From contig DASTKT010000102.1 of the NCBI GenBank assembly GCA_035715725.1, forward strand, positions 1 to 37,841: a stretch of 37,841 nt of DNA, in the 5' to 3' direction. The translations under genes and the position numbers were made by a program. The notes under the pieces are model-generated. The model was given only the letters and a program-made list of their open reading frames with translations, was not told the origin of the DNA and searched no databases. Position 1 is the first letter of the stretch; every line of letters starts with the position of its first letter. Shown in pieces: positions 14,846 to 23,479 of this stretch. The stretch comes from JADGGV01 sp035715725. GTDB taxonomy: Bacteria > Gemmatimonadota > Gemmatimonadetes > Longimicrobiales > RSA9.

Positions 14846-14989
14846 ACGAACAACCGGGAATTGGACTTTGGTCGTGGATCGGTCTGGTCCCGCCACGCAC
14901 GTTCCGCGCCGAAAAGCGTCAACCGGACCGCCGCACCTGACGTACGCCCCACGGCCCCGGGCGTTCCCGCCGCCCGGCCCCACATGCAC

Positions 14990-15021
14990 GGAGCCCGGGC
15001 GCCTGCTCGCGCCCGGGCTCC
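14990..15021 (-). terminator. Perfect 13-bp hairpin after purA, likely terminator
   Basis: Arms 14990-15002 and 15009-15021 (GGAGCCCGGGCGC and its complement) close a six-base loop. It lies 28 bases past the purA stop and before the kinase gene, in a 204-base gap (14846-15049) that otherwise shows no gene. No T-run follows on the minus strand. Its position and strength suggest the end of the pilT-purA transcript. Confidence 0.55.
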
Positions 15022-15049
15022 GACAACCCACCCCAGGTCCGGCGCGCCG

Positions 15050-16333
15050 CTAGCCCACCCGGATGATCTGCTCCCGGCCCGTTCCCACGCTGATGTACCA
15101 CGTCGGAACGCCCGTCAGCTCCTCCAGGCGCCGCAGATACGCGCGCGCGGCCGCGGGCAGGTCCTCCGGCGTCCGCGCCGCCGACGTCGAGACCCGCCAC
15201 CCCGGCAGCGTCTCGTAGATCGGCCGTGCCCGCTCCAGCACCGCCAGCGAGTCCGGGAATTCCTCCTGCACCTGCCCGTCGATCTCGTACGCCACCGCCA
15301 CCCGGATCTCGTCGAACGAATCCAGCACGTCCAGCTTCGTGATGGCCAGCCCCGAGAGGCCGTTCACCCGTGCGCCGTAACGCACGACGACGGCATCGAA
15401 CCAGCCGCAGCGCCGCGGCCGTCCCGTGACCGCGCCGAACTCGCCGCCGAGCCGGCGCAGCTCCTCGCCGATCTCGCCGGGGATCTCCGTCGGCAGCGGG
15501 CCGCTCCCCACCCGCGTCGTGTACGCCTTCACCACGCCGAGCACCGCGTCGATCGCCGTCGGCCCGATCCCGACGCCCACGGACGCGCCGCCGGCCGTCG
15601 TGTTCGACGACGTAACGAACGGGTAGGTGCCGTGGTCCACGTCGAGCAGCGCGCCCTGCGCGCCCTCCAGCAGCACGCGGCGCTCCGCCTTCAGCGCGGC
15701 CGTGATCTCGAGCCCCGTGTCCGTCAGCAGCGGCAGCAGCCGCGGGCGCAGCGCCAGCACCTCCTCCGCGACCGTGTCCGGGTCCAGGCGCTCCGCGCCG
15801 AGCTCGACGAGGTCGCGGTTCACGCGCGCCGTCGCATCCCGCACCAGCCCCGCCGCGCGCGTGGCGTCCCGCAGGTCCGCCGCCCGCACGCCGCGCCGCG
15901 CGATCTTGTCCTCGTACGCCGGCCCGATCCCGCGCCCCGTCGTCCCGATCTTCCCGGAGCCGAGTTCCGCCTCGCGCGCCTGGTCCAGCCGCTTGTGGTA
16001 CGGGAGCAGCAGGTGAGCCCGGCCGGAGATCCCGATCCGCCCCTCCACCTCCACGCCCCGCGCCGCCAGGCCGTCCAGCTCCTCGAAGAACTGCGGCGGG
16101 TCCAGCACCACGCCGTTCCCGAGCAGGCAGCGCGTGCCCGCGTGCAGGATGCCCGAGGGAATCTGTCGGAGGATGAACTGATCGCCGGCCACGTAAACCG
16201 TGTGGCCGGCATTCGCGCCGCCCTGGTACCGGGCGACGATGTCCGTCTCGGCCGCGAGCACGTCGACGATCTTGCCCTTCCCCTCGTCCCCCCACTGCGC
16301 GCCGACGACGACCGTGCAACGATTCTGATTCAT
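15050..16333 (-). CDS. purA: Adenylosuccinate synthetase
   Basis: 427 residues, standard length. It joins IMP and aspartate using GTP in the first committed step to AMP. The phosphate loop is VVGAQWGDEGKGK (10-21 region) with catalytic Asp16, and the His-containing NAGHTVYV follows. Later motifs include GIGPAYEDK, EGAQGALLDVDHGTYPFVTSSNTT and the aspartate/GTP loop VAYEIDG near the C-terminus. It is the last gene of the minus-strand run from pilT, 44 bases after the M28 peptidase gene. No Shine-Dalgarno is obvious before ATG 16333. Confidence 0.97.
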   Translation of the reverse strand: MNQNRCTVVVGAQWGDEGKGKIVDVLAAETDIVARYQGGANAGHTVYVAGDQFILRQIPSGILHAGTRCLLGNGVVLDPPQFFEELDGLAARGVEVEGRIGISGRAHLLLPYHKRLDQAREAELGSGKIGTTGRGIGPAYEDKIARRGVRAADLRDATRAAGLVRDATARVNRDLVELGAERLDPDTVAEEVLALRPRLLPLLTDTGLEITAALKAERRVLLEGAQGALLDVDHGTYPFVTSSNTTAGGASVGVGIGPTAIDAVLGVVKAYTTRVGSGPLPTEIPGEIGEELRRLGGEFGAVTGRPRRCGWFDAVVVRYGARVNGLSGLAITKLDVLDSFDEIRVAVAYEIDGQVQEEFPDSLAVLERARPIYETLPGWRVSTSAARTPEDLPAAARAYLRRLEELTGVPTWYISVGTGREQIIRVG

Positions 16334-16377
16334 GGCGGAAGTCTAGGCGCGCCGGGCGGGCCGGGCAACCGGCACCG

Positions 16378-17559
16378 TCACGGTGCCCCCGGCGCCTCCC
16401 GCAGCACACCGAGCGCCCCGGCCACCAGCGCCACCGCCGCCGCCGCACCGACGCCGTTCAGGTGCGCCGCATCGTCCTCCGGGCGATGCACGCGCCGGAG
16501 CGACCGCGCGGTCCCGCGCATCAGGGTCACGGCCGGGAAGCCCGCCTCCACCAACGGGATGTGGTCCACCATCACTCCCACCGGCAGCGCCCGCCGCTCC
16601 GCTCGCGTCCCGAGCCGCGCCGCCGCCGCGAGCAGCGCCGCCGCCAGCTGCGGCGCCAGCCCCCGCCGTGGCAGGCCGTGCTGCTCGATGATGTGGAAGT
16701 CGCCCTCGTCGTCCAGGCCGTCCAGGTTGATGATGCCGTACACCCGCGGAAGCTGCCGCCCCACGGCCGCCGCGCCCGCCAGCCCCAGCTCCTCCCCGTC
16801 CGTGACCAGGAACGCGATGTCGTCGCTCCCCGCCTCCCGCCGCGCCAGCCCCAGCAGCGCCGCCAACCCCGTCGCGTTGTCGAGCGCGCCCGGCGAGCCG
16901 TTCGTCACCACGCACGCCGCCAGCACCGCCCCCGCCGCCACGCCGACCACGCCGATGATCCAGGCGGGCACCGCCAGTTTCCACCACGGCGGCCCGAGCA
17001 GCGACGCCATCGCCAGGAGCACGAGCGCCACGGCGGTCAGCAGCGCGGCCACCACGGCCGCCGCGCGCAGGGCCAGCGGCACCGGCTGCCCCTTGCTGTC
17101 CCGGTGCGCCGCCACGATGTAGCGCGGCCGCGCCCCGGGGCGCACCACCAGCCAGTTCGCCGTCTCGATGCGCCCCCACGGCAGGCGCGAGATCGCCGAT
17201 CGGCCGGTGTACCCCACGACGCCGATCAGCGCCGCCACCACCGCCAGAACGATCAGCGCCCAGCCGCCCTGGCGGGTCCCCGCCAGCCACGCCGCGCCGG
17301 CCGACCCCAGAAGGACCAGCACGCCGACGATCGACACGCCGAACCGCCCCGGCCACGTCGAAAAGCTGAAGGGGAGCTCGCGCACCTCGTACCCGAGGCC
17401 CTCGAGCTCCCCCCGCATGTGCGCGCTCACCGCCGCCGCGCCCGGCGTCCCCGTCAGGCGCGGCCGCGCCAACTCCAGGACCGTCTCACGGATCTCCGTC
17501 TGCTCCCGCGCGTCCGGCGCCTGCACCCGCCCCTCGATGTCCTCCATGCCGAATCGCAT
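16378..17559 (-). CDS. Membrane-embedded M28-family metallopeptidase
   Basis: 393 residues from ATG 17559, with GGAG five bases upstream; a GTG at 17577 would add six. The M28 aminopeptidase zinc site can be traced as AAHRDSKGQ (His152, Asp154), ALDNATG (Asp227), DGEELGL (Glu256/Glu257), NLDGLDD (Asp280) and VHRPEDD (His358). Unusually, two hydrophobic helix pairs are built in: about 73-94 plus 98-116 before the first ligand, and about 163-185 plus 195-217 between the first ligand and the bridging Asp. Each pair crosses the membrane twice, so all ligands stay on one side. M28 enzymes usually remove N-terminal residues from peptides, but the substrate here is unknown. It lies between an aldolase gene and purA. 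Confidence 0.85.
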   Translation of the reverse strand: MRFGMEDIEGRVQAPDAREQTEIRETVLELARPRLTGTPGAAAVSAHMRGELEGLGYEVRELPFSFSTWPGRFGVSIVGVLVLLGSAGAAWLAGTRQGGWALIVLAVVAALIGVVGYTGRSAISRLPWGRIETANWLVVRPGARPRYIVAAHRDSKGQPVPLALRAAAVVAALLTAVALVLLAMASLLGPPWWKLAVPAWIIGVVGVAAGAVLAACVVTNGSPGALDNATGLAALLGLARREAGSDDIAFLVTDGEELGLAGAAAVGRQLPRVYGIINLDGLDDEGDFHIIEQHGLPRRGLAPQLAAALLAAAARLGTRAERRALPVGVMVDHIPLVEAGFPAVTLMRGTARSLRRVHRPEDDAAHLNGVGAAAAVALVAGALGVLREAPGAP

Positions 17560-17592
17560 ACGGCTCCGCTCTCCCACCGGGACGCATGATGC

Positions 17593-18501
17593 CTACCCTG
17601 GCAGGAGTCCCGCGTCTTGCATCACCCGGGCCACCTGGGCGCGCTCCTTCTCCCCCAACGGCTTCAGCGGCGCCCGCGGCGGGCCGCCCACGTAGCCGAT
17701 CAGCTCCAGCGCGGCCTTCAGCCCCTGCGCGCCGAACGGCGCCACCACCTCCCGGTGCACGGGCGCGATCCGCTCCTGCAGTTGGCCCGCTCGCTGCGTC
17801 TCTCCCGAACGGAAGGCGCTCACGATCTCCGCGCAGAGCCCCGGCGCCAGCAGCCCCACCGCCACGATGCCGCCGGCCGCGCCCAACTCCAGCGCCGTGT
17901 ACAGCAGCGAGCCGTTCCCCATGAAGAGCGCGCACTCCCGCCCGCACACGGTCGTGTACTCCGCGAAGCGCTTGACGTCCCCCGACGAGTCCTTCAGCCC
18001 GCGGATGTTCGGGTGTCGGGCCAGCTCCCCGACCAGCCCCGGCTCCATCGTCACCTTCGCGAACTTCGGGATGTGGTAGACGATGACCGGCACGGGCGAG
18101 GCATCCGCCACCGCCACGAAGTGGTCGCGCACCGCCGCCGGCGAGAGCGACGGCCCGAAGTACGACGGCGCGTGCACGAGCACCGCGTCCGCGCCGGACT
18201 CCGCCAGCCGTTGCGCCTGCCGCGCCGTCGCGCGCGTCGACTCCGCGCCCGCCCCGGCGACCAGCGGCAGTCCGCCCGGCATGACGTCCCGCACCATCGC
18301 TGTCAGCCGCAGCTTCTCGTCCTCGTCCAGCAGGATCCCTTCCCCCGTCGAGCCGAAGAGCACGATCCCGTCGATCGGCTCCGCCGTCCAGCGACGGATG
18401 TTCTCCCGCATGCTCACCGGCGCCACCTCGCCGGTCACCGGATCGAACGGCGTCGTGACGGGGATCAGCACCCCGCTCAGCCACTCCTGGAAGTCAGGCA
18501 A
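17593..18501 (-). CDS. DapA-superfamily aldolase, HOGA (4-hydroxy-2-oxoglutarate aldolase)-like
   Basis: 302 residues from TTG 18501, with GAGG four bases upstream and an eight-base overlap with the pilT stop. It has the class I aldolase/lyase TIM-barrel signatures: GVLIPVTTPFD, GSTGEG (50-55), catalytic Tyr142 in VIVYHIPK and Schiff-base Lys170 in GLKDSSGD. The C-terminal GYVGGPPRAPLKPLG is close to what I recall of 4-hydroxy-2-oxoglutarate aldolases rather than true dihydrodipicolinate synthase. A separate, more typical DapA is encoded at 22142-23038. Function by analogy: retro-aldol cleavage of a 2-keto-4-hydroxy acid. The exact substrate is not shown. Placement after pilT has no obvious logic. 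Confidence 0.85.
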   Translation of the reverse strand: MPDFQEWLSGVLIPVTTPFDPVTGEVAPVSMRENIRRWTAEPIDGIVLFGSTGEGILLDEDEKLRLTAMVRDVMPGGLPLVAGAGAESTRATARQAQRLAESGADAVLVHAPSYFGPSLSPAAVRDHFVAVADASPVPVIVYHIPKFAKVTMEPGLVGELARHPNIRGLKDSSGDVKRFAEYTTVCGRECALFMGNGSLLYTALELGAAGGIVAVGLLAPGLCAEIVSAFRSGETQRAGQLQERIAPVHREVVAPFGAQGLKAALELIGYVGGPPRAPLKPLGEKERAQVARVMQDAGLLPG

Positions 18502-19558
18502 GCGTCCTCATCTGGAGCTCGAAGTCCGACGGATTGTTGGCCGCGCTCTTCGCCACGTCGAACGCGACCAGGTCTTGTTTCACCAGGTCCATCAGGTGCT
18601 GGTCGAACGTCTGGGAGCCGTACTGCAGCCGCCCATCCGCGATGAGCTGGTACGCGTCCACCTCGGTGTTCGCGTCGCGGATCGCATCCCGCAGCGCCGG
18701 CGTCACCACCATCACCTCCACCGCCGGCACGCGCCCGCGCCCATCCTTCCGCGGCAGCAGCCGCTGGCTCACCACCGCCACGAGCGTCTCGGCGAGCCGG
18801 ATCCGCACCATCGCCTGCTCGTGCGGCGGGAAGACCGACACCAGCCGCGAGATCGTCTGGAGCGCGTTCGGCGTGTGCAGCGTCGACAGCACGAGGTGCC
18901 CCGTCTCCGCCGCCTTCAGTGCCGTGTCGATCGTGTGGATGTCGCGCATCTCCCCCACCAGCACCACGTCCGGGTCCTCGCGCAGCGCCGCGCGCAGCCC
19001 GCCCTCGAACGACTCCGTGTCCGTGCCGACCTCCCGCTGCGTGATCGAGCTCGTGTGGTCCCGGTGCAGGAACTCGATCGGGTCCTCCAGCGTGATGATG
19101 TGCTTCTGCTTCGTCGAGTTGATGAAGCCCACCAGCGAGGCCAGCGTCGTGCTCTTGCCGGAGCCCGTGATCCCCGTCACGATGACGAAGCCCCGCTCCG
19201 CGTGGGCGATCCGCTCCAGCACCTTCGGCAGCCGCAGCTGCTCGAAGTTCGGGATCTCGATCGGGATCACGCGCATCACGATCATCAGCGAGCCGCGCTG
19301 CCGCAGGATGTTCACGCGGAACCGGCCCAGCCCCGGCGCCCCCCATGAACAGTCGTAGTCCGTCAGGTCGTCGATGCGGTCCCGGTCCCGCTGGTGCGGG
19401 ATGAGCTGCATCGCGATCTGCCGCACCTGCTCCGGCGACAGCCGCTGCTGCGACAGGGGGACCAGCTCGCCGAAGACCCGCGCGCGGATGTAGTCGCCCG
19501 TCTTCAGGTGTAGGTCGGACGCGCCGCGTTGGATCGCAGCCTTGAAGATTTCGATCAT
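18494..19558 (-). CDS. pilT: Type IV pilus retraction ATPase PilT
   Basis: 354 residues. A hexameric ATPase at the cytoplasmic base of the pilus that depolymerises pilin and drives twitching. The N-terminal domain begins ASDLHLKTGDYIRARVFGEL. The ATPase core has Walker A GITGSGKST with Lys135, the Asp box ITLEDPIEFLH, Walker B DPDVVLVGEMRD and the His box LSTLHTPNALQTISRLV. The AIRNLIRE-type retraction motif near the end is represented by DAIRDANTE. No other pilus gene (pilB, pilC, pilin) is in the window. First gene of the unit leading to the aldolase, M28 peptidase and purA. Confidence 0.95.
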   Translation of the reverse strand: MIEIFKAAIQRGASDLHLKTGDYIRARVFGELVPLSQQRLSPEQVRQIAMQLIPHQRDRDRIDDLTDYDCSWGAPGLGRFRVNILRQRGSLMIVMRVIPIEIPNFEQLRLPKVLERIAHAERGFVIVTGITGSGKSTTLASLVGFINSTKQKHIITLEDPIEFLHRDHTSSITQREVGTDTESFEGGLRAALREDPDVVLVGEMRDIHTIDTALKAAETGHLVLSTLHTPNALQTISRLVSVFPPHEQAMVRIRLAETLVAVVSQRLLPRKDGRGRVPAVEVMVVTPALRDAIRDANTEVDAYQLIADGRLQYGSQTFDQHLMDLVKQDLVAFDVAKSAANNPSDFELQMRTLA

Positions 19559-19610
19559 GAATCGTCAGATGGATGCGGCTGGTGGGCCCGGGGAGTCACG
19601 GGGTCCCGCC

Positions 19611-19616
19611 AATATA
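19611..19616 (-). promoter_or_regulatory. pilT: Candidate -10 box for pilT
   Basis: The minus strand reads TATATT, a 5-of-6 match to TATAAT and a clear AT island in a GC-rich gap. A start about seven bases on would give a leader of roughly 45 bases before ATG 19558. No convincing -35 (best TGGCTG) is present. The rest of the 287-base divergent gap 19559-19845 shows no gene. Confidence 0.4.
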
Positions 19617-19845
19617 GCGGCGCCCCGCCCCGCCAGCCACACCCTTGCCCCGCCCCACGCCGCGCCGCGCCAGGACCGGTCGGCACCGCCCGCCTACCGG
19701 CCGGCACCCGCCGTGCACCGTACCGCCGTGCTGTCCGGCGCTCACGCACCACCCGGGCGCCGCCCTGCACCGAGCGTGCACCGCACCGGGCCCGGTGTTA
19801 TTCTCCGGCGACCGCATCCCCGTTCCGCCACGACGGACCGCCAAC

Positions 19846-20361
19846 ATGCCGCAGATCGACCTGCCCTTCGACCCCGCCGTCCTCCAGCTCCACGTCCTGG
19901 CCCGATTGCTCACCGCGGCCGTGCTCGGCGCGGCGATCGGCCTCGAGCGGCAGATCAAGGGGAAGGAAGCCGGGCTCCGCACCCATATCCTCATCTGCCT
20001 GGGCGCGGCGCTGCTCACGGTCATGTCCGTCGAGATCGTGGCGCCGTACGCCCGCGCCTACCACACCGGCGACGTCGGCCGCATCGCGTCCAACATCGCC
20101 ACCGGCGTCGGCTTCCTCGGCGGCGGCGCCATCATGCAGGCCCGGGGGAGGGTCCGCGGCCTCACCACGGCCGCGACGATCTGGATCGTGGCCGCCATCG
20201 GCATGGCCGCCGGCGCCGGAGCATACGTCCCCGCCGTCGGCACGACCGTGCTCGTGGTCGTCATCCTGCTGCCGCTCGGCGCCTGGGAGCGCCGCTACTT
20301 CTCCCGCTTGCGCAGTCGCGCCCGCATGCACGTCCTTACCGAGCGCGAGAAGGAGGAGTGA
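19846..20361 (+). CDS. MgtC/SapB-family membrane protein
   Basis: 171 residues from ATG 19846; the open frame extends upstream, but that part is Pro/Arg/His-rich and not protein-like. There are four to five transmembrane helices, with the family signature IGLERQIKGKEAGLRTHILI followed by LGAALLTVMS, then IASNIATGVGFLGGGAIMQ and GLTTAATIWIVAAIGMAAG. The first signature helix carries the conserved Arg and His residues. It lacks the C-terminal ACT-like domain of longer MgtC proteins. MgtC proteins help cells cope with low magnesium and acid stress, in part by regulating the F-type ATP synthase in some pathogens. The role here is unproven. It stands alone, divergent from pilT and convergent with dapH. 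Confidence 0.92.
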   Translation: MPQIDLPFDPAVLQLHVLARLLTAAVLGAAIGLERQIKGKEAGLRTHILICLGAALLTVMSVEIVAPYARAYHTGDVGRIASNIATGVGFLGGGAIMQARGRVRGLTTAATIWIVAAIGMAAGAGAYVPAVGTTVLVVVILLPLGAWERRYFSRLRSRARMHVLTEREKEE

Positions 20362-20452
20362 GCCGCCGCCGCGCGCCGCAACGCCCCGTCGGCCGCACGC
20401 CGGACCCGACGCTCGGGGGTGAGCCCGCGCCGAGCACCGCGCCGACTCAGGG

Positions 20453-21166
20453 TCAATCGTTCAGCCGCCGCAACTCCTTCAACAACACCGTCTTGTCCTT
20501 GGTCCGCGCATCCACTTCCTTGATCACCCGCGCCGGCTGACCCGCCGCCACCACGCCCGGCGGGATGTCGCTCGTCACGACCGCGCCCGCTGCGACCACG
20601 CTCCCCTTCCCCACCCGGCACCCCTCCAGCACGACCGCGTTCGCGCCCACCAGCACGTCGTCCTCCACCACGACCGGCTCCGCGCTCGGCGGCTCCAGCA
20701 CGCCGGCCAGCACCGCCCCTGCGCCGATGTGGCAGTTCTCTCCGACCAGCGCCCGGGCGCCGACCACGGCGTTCATGTCGATCATCGTCCCGGCGCCGAT
20801 CACCGCGCCGATGTTGATGACCGCCCCCATCATCACGATGACCCGCTCGCCAATCTCGACCTTCTCCCGGATCACGGCGCCCGGCTCGATCCGCGCGTTC
20901 AGCGTCTTCAGGTCGAGGAGCGGGATCGCCGAGTTGCGTCGGTCGTTCTCCACGTCCGAGTACACGACCCGCCGGGCGTTCTGCCGCAGCACCGCCTCCA
21001 CGACCTCCCAATCCCCGACCAGCACCGTGGTCCCCGCCCCGGTCGGGTACACCCTCAATTCCCCCGCCCCCTCCACGTCGAGCTCTCCGCCATGACGCAC
21101 GAACGCCCGGACCGGGGTCACCTTCCGGGCGTTGGCGATGAGATCGCGGATTTCCTGGTAGTTCAT
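20453..21166 (-). CDS. dapH: 2,3,4,5-tetrahydropyridine-2,6-dicarboxylate N-acetyltransferase
   Basis: 237 residues from ATG 21166, with GGTGGAG upstream; the open frame continues to 21286 but without protein-like sequence. The N-terminal DapH_N-type domain (MNYQEIRDLIANARKVTPV) is followed by a left-handed beta-helix of hexapeptide repeats from about residue 88 (ARIEPGAVIREKVEIGERVIVMMGAVINIGAV and onward, with I/V every sixth residue). The repeats include GAGTMIDMNAVVGARALVGENCHIGAGAVLAGV. It acetylates tetrahydrodipicolinate in the acetyl branch of lysine/diaminopimelate synthesis. Sequence style and the N-terminal domain favour DapH over the succinyl-CoA enzyme DapD. It lies 184 bases downstream of dapB, with no gene seen in the gap 21167-21350. 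Confidence 0.92.
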   Translation of the reverse strand: MNYQEIRDLIANARKVTPVRAFVRHGGELDVEGAGELRVYPTGAGTTVLVGDWEVVEAVLRQNARRVVYSDVENDRRNSAIPLLDLKTLNARIEPGAVIREKVEIGERVIVMMGAVINIGAVIGAGTMIDMNAVVGARALVGENCHIGAGAVLAGVLEPPSAEPVVVEDDVLVGANAVVLEGCRVGKGSVVAAGAVVTSDIPPGVVAAGQPARVIKEVDARTKDKTVLLKELRRLND

Positions 21167-21350
21167 CTCGCGCTCCACCCCCAAAGAACCCCCTCTTGCT
21201 CCTGCTCTGGCTCCCCTCGACAGCTCGACCCGGCCGAGCGCCGAGGCACGGGTGTCGCCCTGCCCGGCCGCGGCGCGGCCCTCCAACCTCCACCCTGAAG
21301 CTCCGAGCCTCGCCCAGCACGAGCAAGACCACGCCGTAGCCGCTGCGCAG

Positions 21351-22145
21351 CTACAGCCCCAGCACCTCCCTCATCTCGTACCTCCCCGCCTCCCTCCCCG
21401 CGATCCACCGCGCCGCCGCCAGCGCGCCTTCCGCGAAGATCGCCCGCTCCGACGCGGCGTGGGCCAGCTCGATCCGCTCGCGCCCGCCCAGGAAGAGCAC
21501 CCGGTGCTCGCCCGCCACCTCGCCGCCCCGCAGGGCGTGGAAGCCGATCTGGCCGGCGGGGCGCTCGCCCAGCTCCCCGGATCGCCCGTCCCGGCGCAGC
21601 CGCTCCAGCGCCTCGCCGCGCCCCGCCGCCACCGCCCGCCCCAGCGCCAGCGCGGTGCCGCTCGGCGCATCCGCCTTGTGGCGGTGGTGCGCCTCCACGA
21701 TCTCCACGTCGTACTCCTGCGCCGGCAACGCCCGCGCCGCCTGCTCCGCCAGGCTGAGCAGCAGGTTGATGCCGATGCTGAAGTTCGCCGCCACCAGCAC
21801 GGCGGTGCGGCGCTCCGTCTCCTTCAGCCGCGCGTGCTCCGCCTCGCCGAGGCCCGTCGTCCCGACGACCAGCGCCCTTCCGGCCAGCGCATCGGCATGG
21901 CCGCGCAACAGCGCCGATAACCCGGCGGGCGCCGAGAAGTCGAGGACGACGTCCGCCGCGCGGAGCACCTCGCCGGCGGAGTCCATCGACCGGACCCGCG
22001 GGAAGCCGAGCGCCTGCGCCTCCCCCGGCGGCAGGTTCACGCGGTCGATGCCGCCCACCACCTCGAACCCGCCGTCGGCCGCCGCGAGCGCCGCGAGCGT
22101 GCGGCCCATCCGCCCGGCCCCGCCCGAGATCGCGAGCCGGATCAT
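21351..22145 (-). CDS. dapB: 4-hydroxy-tetrahydrodipicolinate reductase
   Basis: 264 residues. ATG 22145 overlaps the dapA stop as ATGA. The N-terminal Rossmann domain starts MIRLAISGGAGRMGRTLAAL, and the substrate-binding domain has the signature VEAHHRHKADAPSGTALALG with its catalytic His pair and Lys. VLDFSAPAG and VVGTTGL lie where the cofactor binds. It reduces the DapA product using NAD(P)H in the second step of the DAP pathway. The end GRYEMREVLGL matches the usual family C-terminus (dVLGL), which supports the frame to its end. Confidence 0.96.
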   Translation of the reverse strand: MIRLAISGGAGRMGRTLAALAAADGGFEVVGGIDRVNLPPGEAQALGFPRVRSMDSAGEVLRAADVVLDFSAPAGLSALLRGHADALAGRALVVGTTGLGEAEHARLKETERRTAVLVAANFSIGINLLLSLAEQAARALPAQEYDVEIVEAHHRHKADAPSGTALALGRAVAAGRGEALERLRRDGRSGELGERPAGQIGFHALRGGEVAGEHRVLFLGGRERIELAHAASERAIFAEGALAAARWIAGREAGRYEMREVLGL

Positions 22146-23038
22146 CTCCGCCCCGCCTCGATCCCGGCCTCCCGCAGCGCCGTCTCGAGCCGCGCCCGCG
22201 TCGCCTCGGTGGGCGGCGTCAAGGGGAGACGGAGCGGCCCGACGTCGAAGCCGAGCATCCCGACCGCCGCCTTCACCGGGATCGGGTTCGACTCCAGGAA
22301 CAGGGCCTGGATGAGCGGCAGGAGGCGGAGCTGCAGCCGGCGCGCCTCCGCCACGTCGCCATCCAGGAAGCGATGCACCATACGGCTCGTCTCCCGCGGT
22401 GCGACGTTGGCGAGTACGCTGATCACCCCGGTGCCGCCCAGCGCAAGGATCGGGACGACCTGGTCGTCGTTGCCGCTCCAGATCGCCAGCCGGTCCCCGG
22501 CGAGGCGGGCCAGCTCCGCCACCTGCGCGATGTCGCCGCACGCTTCCTTCACGCCGATCACCCGCGGATCCTCTGCGAGCGCCGCGATCGTCGCGGGCAG
22601 GATGTTGACCGCCGCGCGCCCCGGCACGTTGTAGACGATCAGGGGCACCTCCGCCGCGTCGAGCACGGCGCGGTAGTGGGCGATGAGCCCCTTCTGCGTC
22701 GGCTTGTTGTACGGCGGTGCGCTGACGAGCACCGCGTCCGCGCCCGCCTCCGCCGCCTGCCGGGCCAGCCTCGAGACCTGCGCCGTGTCGCTCCCGCCGC
22801 ACCCCATGATCACGGGGAGGCTGCCGGCGTTCGCCTCGAGCACGACCTCGAGCGCCCGCCGCTGCTCCTCCGGCCGCATCGTGGCCGCCTCGCCCGTCGA
22901 GCCGCAGACGACGAGGGCGTCCGTCCCCTCCCGCTGGTGGAAGCGCACCAGCTCCCGCAGCGCCGCCTCGTTCAGGCCGCCTTCGGTGAACGGCGTCACC
23001 AGCGCGACGCCCGAGCCGATGAAGCGCGGTTCGGCCAT
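22142..23038 (-). CDS. dapA: 4-hydroxy-tetrahydrodipicolinate synthase
   Basis: 298 residues. It condenses pyruvate with aspartate semialdehyde. The active site is visible: GSTGE (46-50), Tyr110 in SAPPYNKPTQ, Tyr136 in VYNVPGR, Arg141 for the substrate carboxylate, and Schiff-base Lys164 in GVKEACGD. The N-terminus SGVALVTPFTEGG and the C-terminal SNPIPVKAAVGMLGF are typical of true DapA. It sits first of the dap genes, two bases after the zinc-ribbon gene and overlapping dapB by four bases. Compare the HOGA-like paralogue at 17593-18501. Confidence 0.97.
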   Translation of the reverse strand: MAEPRFIGSGVALVTPFTEGGLNEAALRELVRFHQREGTDALVVCGSTGEAATMRPEEQRRALEVVLEANAGSLPVIMGCGGSDTAQVSRLARQAAEAGADAVLVSAPPYNKPTQKGLIAHYRAVLDAAEVPLIVYNVPGRAAVNILPATIAALAEDPRVIGVKEACGDIAQVAELARLAGDRLAIWSGNDDQVVPILALGGTGVISVLANVAPRETSRMVHRFLDGDVAEARRLQLRLLPLIQALFLESNPIPVKAAVGMLGFDVGPLRLPLTPPTEATRARLETALREAGIEAGRR

Positions 23039-23040
23039 CG

Positions 23041-23418
23041 TCAGATCGTGTCGAGGTCCCGGACGTCGACCGCCGTGACGTCCGTCGCCGGGTCATCCGT
23101 CGCCAGGTCGCGCTCCGTCGCCGCCCGGAAGTCGTCGTCCACCTCGTCGCGCCCCGTCACGTCGAAGAACGAGCGGAAGACCTGGTTGCCGCACTTCTCG
23201 CACGTCAGGTCCGCCGGCGGCGCGGTCGTGTCGAAGACATACTCCTTCCCGCACCTCATGCACACCTGCGTGAGCACGCCCTGCGCCGGCTGGCCGACCA
23301 GCCCCGGCGTCTCCTGCCCCGGTTCGTTCCGGAGCTGGCGCGCCCGCAGCCCCTCGAGGTCGCCCTTGTCGGCGTACTCGTCCAGCGGCGCCCCCCGTTC
23401 GTCCCGCTGCTCGCCCAT
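23041..23418 (-). CDS. Small zinc-ribbon protein (FYDLN-type, hypothetical)
   Basis: 125 residues from ATG 23418, with GGAGG six bases upstream. The frame is open further up, but the extra part reads as a shadow. Four cysteines form a ribbon: CMRCGKEYVFD and, 20 residues on, CEKCGNQVFRSFFDV. The N-terminal 45 residues are charged and Gln/Gly-rich, probably disordered. The C-terminal 35 residues are acidic with repeated DD and TD pairs. It recalls small zinc-ribbon proteins of the FYDLN or Zn-finger-regulatory type. No function can be assigned. It lies between trpS and dapA in the same direction. Confidence 0.75.
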   Translation of the reverse strand: MGEQRDERGAPLDEYADKGDLEGLRARQLRNEPGQETPGLVGQPAQGVLTQVCMRCGKEYVFDTTAPPADLTCEKCGNQVFRSFFDVTGRDEVDDDFRAATERDLATDDPATDVTAVDVRDLDTI

Positions 23419-23479
23419 GCGTCCCTCCATTCGTCCATCGTTGCCGGGATCGCGGAGCCCGCCGCGCGGGACGCCACCC

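Noticed and set aside
11226..15053. Very long plus-strand open frame (about 1275 codons)
   Set aside because: It is the antisense shadow of the L,D-transpeptidase, YihY, YtxH, response regulator and kinase genes. Its translation is His/Arg/Pro-rich with no domain, as is typical opposite GC-rich genes.
14861..17122. Plus-strand open frame of 753 codons
   Set aside because: Shadow of purA and the M28 peptidase, with no recognisable domains.
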